From Paracoccus spongiarum (GTDB lineage: Bacteria; Pseudomonadota; Alphaproteobacteria; Rhodobacterales; Rhodobacteraceae): a DNA stretch of 48,947 nucleotides. The stretch covers positions 1-48,947 of the forward strand of contig NZ_JAVAMQ010000021.1 in the NCBI RefSeq assembly GCF_030732095.1. The letters run 5' to 3'. Under the pieces are notes generated by a model. That model was not told the DNA's origin. It did no database searches and was given only the letters and a program-made list of their open reading frames with translations. Every line of letters begins with the position of its first letter. The first letter of the stretch is position 1. The position numbers and the translations under genes are program-made. Shown in pieces: positions 25,718 to 36,385 of this stretch.

Positions 25718-26710
25718 ATGGGACTTTGTGTAGGGGCGCGCGCCGTGCGCATCGGGGTCATGCCCCTGGCCATCGCGGGGCTGCTGGGCAGTGGGGCCGT
25801 AGCTTGGGCGGATCAGCTGAAGATGGGGCTGCTGGTCCCGGGCAGCGTGTCCGAAGAGGGGTGGAATCGCATTGGCTACAACGCGCTGAAGGGCGTCGAG
25901 GAACAGCTTGGCGCGGAGGTCAGCTATGTCGAGCTGCAACAGAACCCGGCCTCGTTCGCCAAGGCGTTCTACGATTATGCCAGCCAGGGCTATCAGGTGA
26001 TCCTGGGCCACGGCTTCGAGTTCCAGGACGCGGCGCTGGAGGTGGCCGAGCAATACCCCGACACCTATTTCCTCATCTCGTCCAGCGACATCCATGAAGG
26101 CAACGTGATCGGGCTGAATACCGACACCAGCCAGCCCTTTTACCTGATGGGCGTCGTCGCCGCGAAGATGGGTCAGAAGGCCGGGCTGGTCGGCGGCATG
26201 GAGATCCCGCCGATCCAGCAGGCCTTCGAGGGCTTCAAGGCCGGCGCGCGCAGCGTCAACCCTGATTTTCCGATCAGCGAAGCCTATATCGGCAATTTCA
26301 CCGACACAGCGGCCGCGAAGGAGGCCGCGCTGAGCATGATCGCACAGGGTGCCGACTTCGTGCAGCCGAACGCCTCTGGCGCGACTGTCGGGGGCTTTCA
26401 GGGCATCGCCGAATCGGGAAAGAATGTCGGCACGTTCAGCATCTTCAGTGACTTCACCGAAGTGGCCCCGGACAACATCCTCGGCCTCTACAAGGCCGAC
26501 TATGCGCAGGGGGTGGTCGAGGTCGTGCGTTCGATCATGGACGGAAACCCGCCGCAGTCGAATGTGGCCTTCGGCTTGAAGGACGAAAAGGTGATGCAGT
26601 TCACCTTCCGCGACGACGGCCCGTCTTCGGTGCCCGAGGAGATCCGCACCGAAATCGCCCGGATCGCTGCCGAGATCGCGGCCGGCAATATCCGGACCAT
26701 GTCGAACTGA
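25718..26710 (+). CDS. BMP-family ABC transporter substrate-binding protein
   Basis: A 330-residue binding protein with a signal region (MPLAIAGLLGSGAVAWA, cleavage before DQL). No lipobox Cys is placed at the cleavage site, so it is probably soluble in the periplasm. The BMP/PnrA fold is seen in GLLVPGSVSEEGWNRIGYNA (residues 37-56), VILGHGFEFQDAALEVA and YLMGVVAAKMGQKAGLVGG. BMP proteins bind nucleosides, purines or related bases. GGAGTTGCAGG precedes the ATG. It is 62 bp after the amidohydrolase and leads into two permeases and an ATPase. Confidence 0.9.
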   Translation: MGLCVGARAVRIGVMPLAIAGLLGSGAVAWADQLKMGLLVPGSVSEEGWNRIGYNALKGVEEQLGAEVSYVELQQNPASFAKAFYDYASQGYQVILGHGFEFQDAALEVAEQYPDTYFLISSSDIHEGNVIGLNTDTSQPFYLMGVVAAKMGQKAGLVGGMEIPPIQQAFEGFKAGARSVNPDFPISEAYIGNFTDTAAAKEAALSMIAQGADFVQPNASGATVGGFQGIAESGKNVGTFSIFSDFTEVAPDNILGLYKADYAQGVVEVVRSIMDGNPPQSNVAFGLKDEKVMQFTFRDDGPSSVPEEIRTEIARIAAEIAAGNIRTMSN

Positions 26711-26772
26711 CGGGACGGCCGCCGCGGCCCCCGCTGCGGGCGATGCGGTGGCCGCAACAGGGGTTTACGCTT

Positions 26773-27867
26773 ATGACACAGATCGATCAGCAGGGGCGCG
26801 GCGGGGCCGCGACCCCGCCGCCCCTGCGCATCCTCCGCAAGGCGGCGTCTGCCGGGCTCGCGATGATGCGCCCCGCCGCAGCCCTCGCTGTCGCGCTGTT
26901 CTGCGGCACCGTCCTGCTGGGCCTGAACGGCTTTGACGGCATCAGCGTGATGATCGGCATGGTCTTCGGCGTCTTCCAGGACATGCGGTCGGTGTCCGAG
27001 GTGCTGCTGAAGGCGGTGCCGCTGATCCTGATCGGCGCCGGGCTGTGCGTGGCGTTCCGCTGTCGGATGTGGAACATCGGAGCCGAAGGGCAGTTCTACG
27101 CGGGCGCAGTCGCGGCGACATTTGCGGGCGTCAGCGTCGAGGGCCTGACCGCCTGGCTCTATGTGCCCCTGATCACGCTCGCCGGGGCGTTGGGCGGCGC
27201 CTTCTGGGGCGGCATCGCGGGCTATCTGAAGGTCCGCTTCCAGGCCAGCGAGATCGTGACGACGATCATGCTGAACTACATCGCCCTTATTGCCACCAGC
27301 TATCTGGTGACCGGGCCCATGAAGGACGCCCAGGCCGCCTATCCGCAATCGGCGCGGCTGTTCCGCGAGGCGTGGATCCCGAACCTGATCCCCGGCACGC
27401 GCCTGCATGTCGGCATCCTTGTCGCGCTGGTCCTCGCGCTGGCGCTGTATGTGTTCCTGTATCGCTCCAGCGCCGGCTATGCGATGCGGGTGGTGGGCAT
27501 CAACCCCTTCGCCGCCGCCTATGCCGGCATCAGGACGCGCGGCAACATGGTGGCAGCCATGTGCATCAGCGGCGGCATGGCGGGGCTTGCCGGCGCCTTC
27601 GAGGTCGCCGGCGTCACCCGTCGCCTCTATCAGAGCATCTCGCCCGGCTACGGCTTCGAGGGCATCGCCGTGGCGCTGCTGGCCGGCAACAACCCTCTGG
27701 GCGCGATCCTGTCGGGCGGCCTTTTCGCCGTGCTGCGGTCGGGGGCCGAGCTGATGCAGATCACCTCGCAGGTGCCGCAGGTCCTGGTGCTGGTGATCCA
27801 GGGCATCGTCATCCTGTCGGTCGTGGCCTTCGCCGCCATCCGCTGGCAGCCCTGGCGCAAGGGGTAG
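26773..27867 (+). CDS. ABC transporter permease, base/nucleoside type (subunit 1)
   Basis: A 364-residue permease of the branched-chain/ribose-type fold used by BMP systems (YufP-like). About nine hydrophobic segments are visible. The motif CRMWNIGAEGQFYAGAVAAT and the ATPase-contact region RVVGINPFAAAYAGIRTRGN are typical. The N-terminus has 30-odd polar residues before the first helix. I preferred the ATG at 26773 behind AGGGG; an in-frame ATG at 26743 has no ribosome site. It ends 9 bp before the second permease. Confidence 0.9.
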   Translation: MTQIDQQGRGGAATPPPLRILRKAASAGLAMMRPAAALAVALFCGTVLLGLNGFDGISVMIGMVFGVFQDMRSVSEVLLKAVPLILIGAGLCVAFRCRMWNIGAEGQFYAGAVAATFAGVSVEGLTAWLYVPLITLAGALGGAFWGGIAGYLKVRFQASEIVTTIMLNYIALIATSYLVTGPMKDAQAAYPQSARLFREAWIPNLIPGTRLHVGILVALVLALALYVFLYRSSAGYAMRVVGINPFAAAYAGIRTRGNMVAAMCISGGMAGLAGAFEVAGVTRRLYQSISPGYGFEGIAVALLAGNNPLGAILSGGLFAVLRSGAELMQITSQVPQVLVLVIQGIVILSVVAFAAIRWQPWRKG

Positions 27868-27876
27868 GAGGACATC

Positions 27877-28809
27877 ATGCAGGACATCCTGACCCTGGGC
27901 TTTCTGGCCACGCTGCTGGCGACGGCCTGGCGGCTGGCCACGCCGCTGATCTTCGCGTCGATCGGCGAGGTCATCTCGGAACGCGCCGGCATCCTGAACA
28001 TCGGCATCGAGGGCACGATGCTGATGGGGGCCTTCTGCGGCTTTGCCGCGACCTTCGCCAGCGGCAGCCTGATGCTGGGCCTTCTGGCCGGCATCGCGGC
28101 CGGCGTGGCGTCAGGACTGCTGTTCGCGCTGCTGACCGTCACGGTCAAGGCAAACCAGATCGTGGTCGGCGCCGCGATCAACCTTCTGGGGCTGGGGCTG
28201 ACCTCGTTCCTGTTCCGCACCTACTACGTCTCGACCGGCCGCGGGGTCGAGATCGCGCCGCCCATCGACATCCCCTGGCTCAGCGACCTGCCGTTTTTCG
28301 GCGAGGCGCTGTTCCGCCAGAACCTGATCGTCTACAGCACCGTCATCGTCACGATCCTGGCGGCCCTTCTGCTGTATCGCACATCGTTCGGGCTGACCCT
28401 GCGGGCGGTGGGCGATCATCCCAAGGCGGTCGATGTCGCCGGCCGCAGCGTCGCCGCCTATCGCTATGCCGCGGTGCTGATGGGCAGCGGTCTTGCAGGG
28501 CTGGGCGGCGCGTTCCTCACTCTGGGACATTCGAACCAGTTCGTCGAGGGGATGACCTCGGGGCGGGGCTTCATCGCGCTGGCCGTGGTCGTCTTTGCGC
28601 GCTGGTCGCCGGTCGGGGCGTTCTTCGTCTCGATCCTCTTCGGGCTGTTCTACGCGCTGCAGTTGCAGCTGCAGGCCCAGCCCCTTCTGAACATCTCGTA
28701 TCAGGTCTTTCAGGCCCTGCCCTACCTGATGACAATCATCGCCGTCTGCCTCGTCGGCGGCAAAAGCGCCGAGCCGCGCAGGCTGGGCGTCCCCTATGGC
28801 GAAAGGTAG
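27877..28809 (+). CDS. ABC transporter permease, base/nucleoside type (subunit 2)
   Basis: A 310-residue permease (YufQ-like) with hydrophobic segments across its length. SERAGILNIGIEGTMLMGAF and the cytoplasmic loop LRAVGDHPKAVDVAGRSVAA are family signatures, and GRGFIALAVVVFARWSPVGA lies near the end. It forms a heterodimer with the previous gene product. AGGAG precedes the ATG. The spacing (9 bp before, 6 bp after) shows a tight operon. Confidence 0.91.
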   Translation: MQDILTLGFLATLLATAWRLATPLIFASIGEVISERAGILNIGIEGTMLMGAFCGFAATFASGSLMLGLLAGIAAGVASGLLFALLTVTVKANQIVVGAAINLLGLGLTSFLFRTYYVSTGRGVEIAPPIDIPWLSDLPFFGEALFRQNLIVYSTVIVTILAALLLYRTSFGLTLRAVGDHPKAVDVAGRSVAAYRYAAVLMGSGLAGLGGAFLTLGHSNQFVEGMTSGRGFIALAVVVFARWSPVGAFFVSILFGLFYALQLQLQAQPLLNISYQVFQALPYLMTIIAVCLVGGKSAEPRRLGVPYGER

Positions 28810-28815
28810 CGCGGG

Positions 28816-30384
<1,569 letters not shown>

Positions 30385-30400
30385 CGGGCAGCCCGGGCGC

Positions 30401-31345
30401 GTGAACATCACCCTTCGACAGATCCGCGCCTTTCTGGCCATCGCCGAGCTTGGCCGCTTCAATCTCGCGGCAAACAGGATGGGGTTGACCCAGTCGGCGG
30501 TCAGCATCCTGATCCGCGAACTGGAGGCCGAGTTGGGCGTGCGTCTGTTCGATCGCCACACGCGCATGGTCAGCCTGTCGGGCTTTGGCGAGGAGTTCCT
30601 GCCACAGGCCCGCAAGATCATCGAGGATCTGGACATCGCCGCACGCGGCATCCGCGACAGCGCCACACTGAAGCGCGGCCAGGTCACGGTGGCGGCCGCC
30701 ATCGTTCTGGCGGCGACGAGCGTTCCACCACTGCTTGCGCGGTTCTCGGCACTGCACCCCGGAATCGCGGTTCACCTGCGCGACATGCCCGAGGAGCGCA
30801 TCCGCGCGGCGCTGAAGCGCAATGAGGTCGATATCGCCATCGGCACGCTGCTGGACGAGGACCCCGAGATCCTGACGACGCCCGTGGCGCGCGACCGGCT
30901 GATGCTGATCTGCCGGACCGATCACCGCCTTGCCGCGAAGAAGCAGGTCCGCTGGATCGACCTCGCAGGCGAAAGGCTGATCGTTCTCGCGCCCGAAAAT
31001 CCGCTGCGCGACATCGTCGAGCGGACGATGACAGGCGTGATACCCGGATTTCGTCCGGTTCACGAGGTTCGCTTCTCGACCACCGCGATCAGCATGATCT
31101 CGGCGGGGATGGGTATCGCGGTTCTGCCCGAGAACGCCCGGCAACTGGCGCCCGATGTCCGGGTCTGCGCCCTTGACCTGATCGGCCCGCAGGTCACGCG
31201 CCAGATCTCGATCATGCAGCACCGACGCCGCAGCCTGTCGCCGGCGGCCGAGCAGTTGCGGCGGATGATCCTGGCAGACGGTTATGCGCCGGCCTCAGCC
31301 GAGGCACCCGTCGCGACCGGGCAGGGGCCCCCGGGCCGGGGCTGA
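30401..31345 (+). CDS. LysR-family transcriptional regulator
   Basis: A 314-residue LTTR starting at GTG (30401). The winged helix is MNITLRQIRAFLAIAELGRF and MGLTQSAVSILIRELEAELG (residues 1-55). The two-lobed effector domain begins near residue 90 (GQVTVAAAIVLAATSVPPLL) and includes VARDRLMLICRTDHRLA. It is only 16 bp after the ATPase gene, so it is probably made from the same transcript as the importer. The T-N11-A box at 24248-24270 upstream of the first gene is its likely operator, which would give autoregulation at a distance. The inducer is probably the imported base or its deamination product. Confidence 0.92.
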   Translation: MNITLRQIRAFLAIAELGRFNLAANRMGLTQSAVSILIRELEAELGVRLFDRHTRMVSLSGFGEEFLPQARKIIEDLDIAARGIRDSATLKRGQVTVAAAIVLAATSVPPLLARFSALHPGIAVHLRDMPEERIRAALKRNEVDIAIGTLLDEDPEILTTPVARDRLMLICRTDHRLAAKKQVRWIDLAGERLIVLAPENPLRDIVERTMTGVIPGFRPVHEVRFSTTAISMISAGMGIAVLPENARQLAPDVRVCALDLIGPQVTRQISIMQHRRRSLSPAAEQLRRMILADGYAPASAEAPVATGQGPPGRG

Positions 31346-31352
31346 GGCAGCA

Positions 31353-32267
31353 CTAGTGTTGATCGTCCATGCGGAACGGTTCTCCGACATCCACCCGCTT
31401 GTCCTCCACGTCGAGATTCGGGTCCGAAGCGATCATCACCGGGTTCGGCGCGTCGGGCAGGACGGTCAGCCGGCCGTCGGCCAGCAATTCGACCCGCGAC
31501 TGGTGATACAGCCCGACCGACGGTATAAGCTGCTGGCCCTCAAGGCCCTCCGGCACACTGAAGGACATCGTGACGCTGCCGTTCTTGCTGTCGGGGACAT
31601 GGTCGGGGATGCTGGCGAAGATCGCGGTGGACTGGCCGCTGGCGGTCAGCAATTCGCCCCACAGCGTGTAGTCATAGCCTTCGACGAGGTTCTCGTAGGC
31701 GACGGTCGCCTTGATCGTGCCGCCCTCGGCAGGCAGCGAATGGTCGCCATCCGCGCCGTCGACGGCGGTCACCGCGATGCGCTGCACGGCATGGACCTGC
31801 ACCACCCGCTCGGGGCTTTCTGCGTCGGTCAAGGCGGCCAGCAAGATCGCACCGCGCCCGCGGGCCTCATCCACATCACCCGCATACAGCGTCAGCTGGC
31901 TGGCATAGTCGATGTTGAAGCGGGTGCGATTGGCCGGCACCGGCAATTCGAGCGACATCGTGCCCTCGGCCGCCTCGGCCGTGAAACCGGTGAACAGCGG
32001 CTCGCCGACCGCCTGCCCGGTCTGCACGTCGACAAGCTGCGCCCGCAGCGTATAGTGCTGCCCCGGAACCAGCCCGTCAAAGGTCACGTCGTCGCGCGCC
32101 ACTCCGCCCGAGCGCGTGAAGAAGCGGTTGCCGTCCGCAGCATCGACCACCACGCCGGCAAGTCCGGCCCGCGCATCCGGCACCTGTGCCGAGGCAACCG
32201 GTGCGGTGACCACGGTGACCAGCGCCAGAAGAACGGCAGCCCTCGCCCGCGATGTAAGATGAGGCAT
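31353..32267 (-). CDS. secreted VaFE-like repeat protein
   Basis: A 304-residue exported protein: signal peptide MPHLTSRARAAVLLALVTVV with AXA-type cleavage after ASA. Two beta-sandwich-like repeats follow. The second reads VTAVDGADGDHSLPAEGGTI, then VAYENLVEGYDYTLWGELL, and closely follows the VaFE pattern TxTDxADGDK-TIxDTVxYxNLxPGKxYTLxGxL. The first repeat (LAGVVVDAADGNR, VTFDGLVPGQHYTLRAQLVD) is a diverged copy. VaFE domains are best known from surface adhesins of Gram-positive bacteria, where a Thr-Gln ester bond can form; the closing Gln is not evident here (EDKRV where EAQTV is usual). There is no LPXTG anchor, so it is probably periplasmic or secreted. AGGGA precedes the ATG. It is convergent with lysR. 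Confidence 0.75.
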   Translation of the reverse strand: MPHLTSRARAAVLLALVTVVTAPVASAQVPDARAGLAGVVVDAADGNRFFTRSGGVARDDVTFDGLVPGQHYTLRAQLVDVQTGQAVGEPLFTGFTAEAAEGTMSLELPVPANRTRFNIDYASQLTLYAGDVDEARGRGAILLAALTDAESPERVVQVHAVQRIAVTAVDGADGDHSLPAEGGTIKATVAYENLVEGYDYTLWGELLTASGQSTAIFASIPDHVPDSKNGSVTMSFSVPEGLEGQQLIPSVGLYHQSRVELLADGRLTVLPDAPNPVMIASDPNLDVEDKRVDVGEPFRMDDQH

Positions 32268-32688
32268 ATCCGCGTCCCTGCAATGTCGCGCGTCATCCTT
32301 CTGATATGAGACTCGCCGGCGCGGGGATCAACCCTGCGCGGCGCGATGCGCCAGAACCGGCCGGGATGGCACGGCGCTGCACGGAACCGAGGCATCGGCC
32401 GCGCCGGGATCAAAGGGTCCGGCCCCCCGGGCCCGGTCTTTCGCGCCCCCGGCGGCCGATTGGTGGCCGGATCGCTTCGCGGACTCTCGCCTATGCCGCA
32501 GCGACTCCACGCACGGCTACAAGCAACGCCTGTAGCGGCCGTCCGGCGCTGCGATGGGACCTACCCGAACCACCGGTTCGATCCTCTCGAGACAGCCTCG
32601 GGCATCGCCGCTTCCGACCGCGGTTCCTGCCACGGCGGGCGGGGCACCGCCATCAGAATGACGCTGGCACCGCGGGCAGGATCAGGGT
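32268..32688. other. intergenic, no gene recognised
   Basis: The 5' side of the VaFE-like gene. I see no recognisable protein, RNA or repeat; open frames are GC-driven and lack ribosome sites. Confidence 0.4.
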
Positions 32689-33784
32689 TCACGCCCGACC
32701 CCTGATCGCGGACGGCAAGCGCAAGACGCCGACGACAGCGACAATGTTGCTGGACACCGGGACGGCGCAGCCCGCGGTCAGCGCCAACCAGGGCAGATCA
32801 GGGATCAGCCGCGCCGGGACCCGGATGGTGGAAAACATGCTCACGGCCAGACCGATGGTGACGGTCGAGGTCCAGCAGGCGTCGGCAATCGGCAGGTCGC
32901 CCCGCGACAGGATGCGGAGGCTTTTCAATGATCACCATGTCAGAAAATCGCCATGCCCCTTGTTGCGAGCCACAGGGGTCCTGTCCGTCAGGCAAGGCGA
33001 TCGAGTGGTCACGTTTCGGACCCCACAGGCGCGCATCCGGCCGGGCGCCTCATGGACCCCCATCGCGGGGCAAACGACATGCGCAGGGCGGGCATTCGCC
33101 CTGACGGGGCCTGGCCTCTGACCGCATCAGCGGATCGCGCATGTCAACCATGACTGGAACGTCATTGCCATCCTTCATCAGAACTCGCCTGTGGCCCCAG
33201 GCGGGACCGGCCGCGCTGAGCTCGGCAACGATCCCCGCACGGCCGACCCATGCGGGCGCAGCTTCCGCGATGATCGGCGAGGCCACCGGGATCGTCGCAG
33301 GATCGATCAGGCCGGACAGCTGACGCTGCATGCTGGGCTCAATCGTGCCGGGCTTGGCAGAGGGGTCGCCCAGCTGGCGGATCGTGGCAGCATGGCATCC
33401 GCCGACGGCGGCCTTCCGGACCGGATTGACGCCGCTGGCGCGGACCGACCGGTTGGCGAAGTCGTCGACCGATGAGAGCCGCGCGCGCACGGGCCATGTG
33501 CGGGCACGCGAGACCACGCCCCGGGGGCCAGCGCCGACCTTTCCCGATAGGTAATGTCCCAAGGATTTCGCAGCCATCGGACCCTCAGCCAGGTGCAGGA
33601 CGGTCAGCGGAAACATCGACAGCACAAGGGCCGTCCCGCCAGCGATCCACACGGTCAGCCCCATGAAGATGAGAACCGGTCCCAGCCACGAATCCGGGGC
33701 GGGGTTGGTGATTGCACCCAGGGCAACGGCGCCGAAGGTGATGCCAGGTTACGCAAGGGCCAGCTTGTGGGGCAGATGTTTCAT
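32689..33784 (-). pseudogene. remnant of a polytopic membrane protein
   Basis: The minus strand from the ATG at 33784 reads MKHLPHKLALA, then an in-frame TAA (33751-33749). It continues in the same frame with PGITFGAVALGAITNP and MGLTVWIAGGTALVLSMFPL, two hydrophobic helices, then about 150 soluble-looking residues (QLSGLIDPATIPVASPII, VMVDMRDPLM) to a stop near 33050. In another frame (32928-32689) two more hydrophobic stretches follow (LALTAGCAVPVSSNIVAVVG). The parts plausibly belong to one decayed membrane protein. I do not recognise the family. Confidence 0.4.
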
Positions 33785-35822
33785 GCCGCGCAACCCGGCC
33801 CGCGGTCCGTTTCGTCGGCGCCGGCTCCTCCGGTCGGTGGCGACGTGTGCCCAGCAGGGGAACCGCGATGGCGACAGCAGGCGCGCTGGGCGCGATCGTC
33901 GTCACCTTGGCAGCGGTGACGGTCGGGGCGGTCATGCCAGGTCCTTCGCGGAAAGGGTGGACGCGGTCAGGTGCACGCGCAGCAGGGTCGGAACATGCCG
34001 TTCGGGGCGCAGGACATCCGCCTGCAACAGCCGACGGGCCGGATCGCGGCCGATCAGTTCGGCCGGCTGGACGGGGTCGCTGCTGCCGTTCGACCTGATC
34101 CAGGCAAGGGATGGCGCGGTTCACGACCGCGCGGAAGTGGCCCACGTCGAACGACCCGTCTGCCCGAAACCGCAGCGGCGTGCAGAATATCAATACGTCG
34201 AGTGCGGCGACCGAAGCCACCGGCACTGCCGGCAGTTCCGCGAAAAGGAGGCGAAGCCCCACTCACTTGGTTGTCGATGCGCGGCAGACGCGCCCGCGGG
34301 CCGTGGTGATGGGCGTTGGCGGGTGGGGGCAGGTCGGAGATTGCGGCCGGTCTTGCGGAGCGATTGCATGACGATCTTCACAGGGCCTGGGGGCTGGCAA
34401 AGCCTGCGCAAAAAAGCTGACCAAATCGGCCAGCAGCGGGTCGGCATGATCGTCCTCGGGCACGAGATCCTGGGGCCCTCCTGCCGATCGGGAACCTGGC
34501 GATGCCATGGTCGGGTGTCTCTTTCAGGCGCCGCCGGGTGACGTCAAACCCCGGCACGCACCGCGAAATGACTGGCCCGCCCCGGATCGGGAGCGTCGAA
34601 CAGCATCTCGATCCCCGGCCCCTCCGGCAAGGGAACGCGCTGCACCCCGCACACCGCCCAGTCACCGCGACAGCCGGCCGTCGCGATCCCGGTGGCGGCG
34701 CGCAACTCGGCCGGGTCCGGATCGCTGACCTCGTTGTGCAAGGGCATGGCAAGGTGCAGCAGGCTGCCCTGATGCGCCTGGAAGCCCCCGTGATGCAGCT
34801 TGGCGCAGGCTCGGCAGCCGTGCCCTCGCTGATCGGCAGCGGGCCCAGACCTGCACAGGCCAGCCAGCACGGACAGGTCAGCAGCGCGGCCGACACGATC
34901 TTCAGCGCCCGATGCAGTTGGGCATCGGGCCTGCGCGCCACGGCCAGCCAGCCCGCGGGCCGCAACAGCTGGCGGGCGGTTGCCGAGGGGGCCAGAGCCC
35001 GGCGCAGATCGCGCCGCAGCGCAGGGTCGCGCATCACGCGGGGCGGTGACCTGCGAATGCCGGGCCAGCTGCGCCTTGATCCCCGCGCGCGGCCCCTCGC
35101 TCAGCGGGTCATCGGCACAGGCGGGCGGATCCAGCTCGGAGATGTGCGGATCCTCCCTCAGCACCGCGTCCTCTGACAGGCTCAGGCGGCGGGGACGAGG
35201 CCGACGCCGCATCATCGGAACCGCGCAGCCGGCCCCGTCCCCCTCGCCGCGCGACATGCCCGGTTCCGGCCGCCCCCTTGGAATGGTTCCCGTTCCGGCA
35301 TGGGACAGCCTCTCCACTGAGACCAGAGAACGGGCTTTGCGCTGGCCAAGATGCTCATGCCGCCATCCTGCGCGAGGGGGCAGATCTGGTCTTCCGCCCT
35401 GTCGCAGCGGTCGCGTCGGTCAGCCAGGTGCCGTTGCGGACGGTGACCGCGCGCCTGCGTGCCGAGGCCCCTGCCCTGACACGGCATCGCTATCTGGCCC
35501 CCGATCCGGCCGAAGTCCCGCGTCCGGGCCGCGGGGGCGGCCTCAGCGCGGCCGTGGTGCCCTCAGGGCCGGCCGCGCTGGACAGGTGGTTCGGCGCACG
35601 CCGCCCCGGCTTGGCCTCCGGCCGGCCCCAGAGCCTTGGCCCCCAGTCCGACCGATCATTCCGGCGGAACCGTCGTCGGGCGGCGCTCCGACCGCTAGGG
35701 CGGACATCGCCCGCATGTCGGCTGCGGGTGGCTCGCCCCCGGAACCTCGCCCGACGAGTTCTGGCCCCCTTCAATTTCGAAACGTTTTCCACCGCGACAC
35801 CCGATGCACGCAAACGCGCCGC
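33785..35822. other. decayed region without an intact gene
   Basis: About 2 kb. Minus-strand fragments in shifting frames look protein-like, for example TPLRFRADGSFDVGHFRA near 34170 and AMPLHNEVSDPDPAELRAAT with VQRVPLPEGPGIEMLFDAPD between 34750 and 34590, but no family is recognised and no frame has both a start with ribosome site and a domain. I take it as fragmented coding DNA. Confidence 0.4.
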
Positions 35823-35850
35823 TTGACACAGGGTATGGTAACGTTATCAT
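35823..35850 (+). promoter_or_regulatory. promoter of dctQMP with overlapping LacI-type operator
   Basis: TTGACA (35823-35828) and TATCAT (35845-35850) are separated by 16 nt, close to the sigma-70 consensus. The palindrome ATGGTAAC-GTTATCAT (35835-35850, one mismatch, CG centre) covers the spacer and the -10, where a bound LacI-type repressor would block polymerase. A matching site is at 42286-42301. The gene starts 46 bp downstream. Confidence 0.75.
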
Positions 35851-35895
35851 CCGGGCATCAAGAGGGCAATTTGCCCGAGGGGGAGGGAAGCATCG

Positions 35896-36384
35896 ATGCG
35901 GAGAGCCATCGAAGTCCTGTGGCGTGCGATCGACGTCGTCATGGCAATCCTGCTGATCGGGATGATCGCGCTGGTGTTTCTGAACGTCGTGTTGCGCTAC
36001 GGTTTCGCCAGCGGCTTGCGGACCACGATCGAGCTGTCGCGGCTGTGGTTCGTCTGGGTGGTCATGCTGGGCGCGGCGGTGGTGCTGCGGAGGGGCGAGC
36101 ACCTGCAACTGTCCGAGTTTTCCGAGGCGCTGATGCCGCGCTTCGTGCCCGTCCTGCGCCGCATCTGTTGGGCAATCGTCCTCGTCGCCGTGCTGATGCT
36201 GTTCGTCGGCGCCTGGCGTCAGACGCTGGCGAACTGGAACAACATCTCGCAACTGACCGGGCTTCCGACCGGGCTGCTCTACCTGTCCGGCGTCGTCTCG
36301 GCCGCATTGATGGCTGCGGTAGCAGTCTTCCGGATCTTCGGCCCGGATCCCGGCCCGGCGAGCACCCATCACGAGGCGCACTGA
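35896..36384 (+). CDS. dctQ: TRAP transporter small permease DctQ (cluster 3)
   Basis: A 162-residue protein with four hydrophobic segments (about residues 14-36, 50-70, 88-110 and 130-150). The conserved TTIELSRLWFVWVVMLGAAV and GEHLQLSEFSEAL parts are typical of DctQ. GAGGGGGAGGGAAG precedes the ATG. Gene order here is Q-M-P, different from P-Q-M in clusters 1 and 2, so the three importers are not recent copies of one cassette. Confidence 0.92.
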   Translation: MRRAIEVLWRAIDVVMAILLIGMIALVFLNVVLRYGFASGLRTTIELSRLWFVWVVMLGAAVVLRRGEHLQLSEFSEALMPRFVPVLRRICWAIVLVAVLMLFVGAWRQTLANWNNISQLTGLPTGLLYLSGVVSAALMAAVAVFRIFGPDPGPASTHHEAH

Positions 36385-36385
36385 C

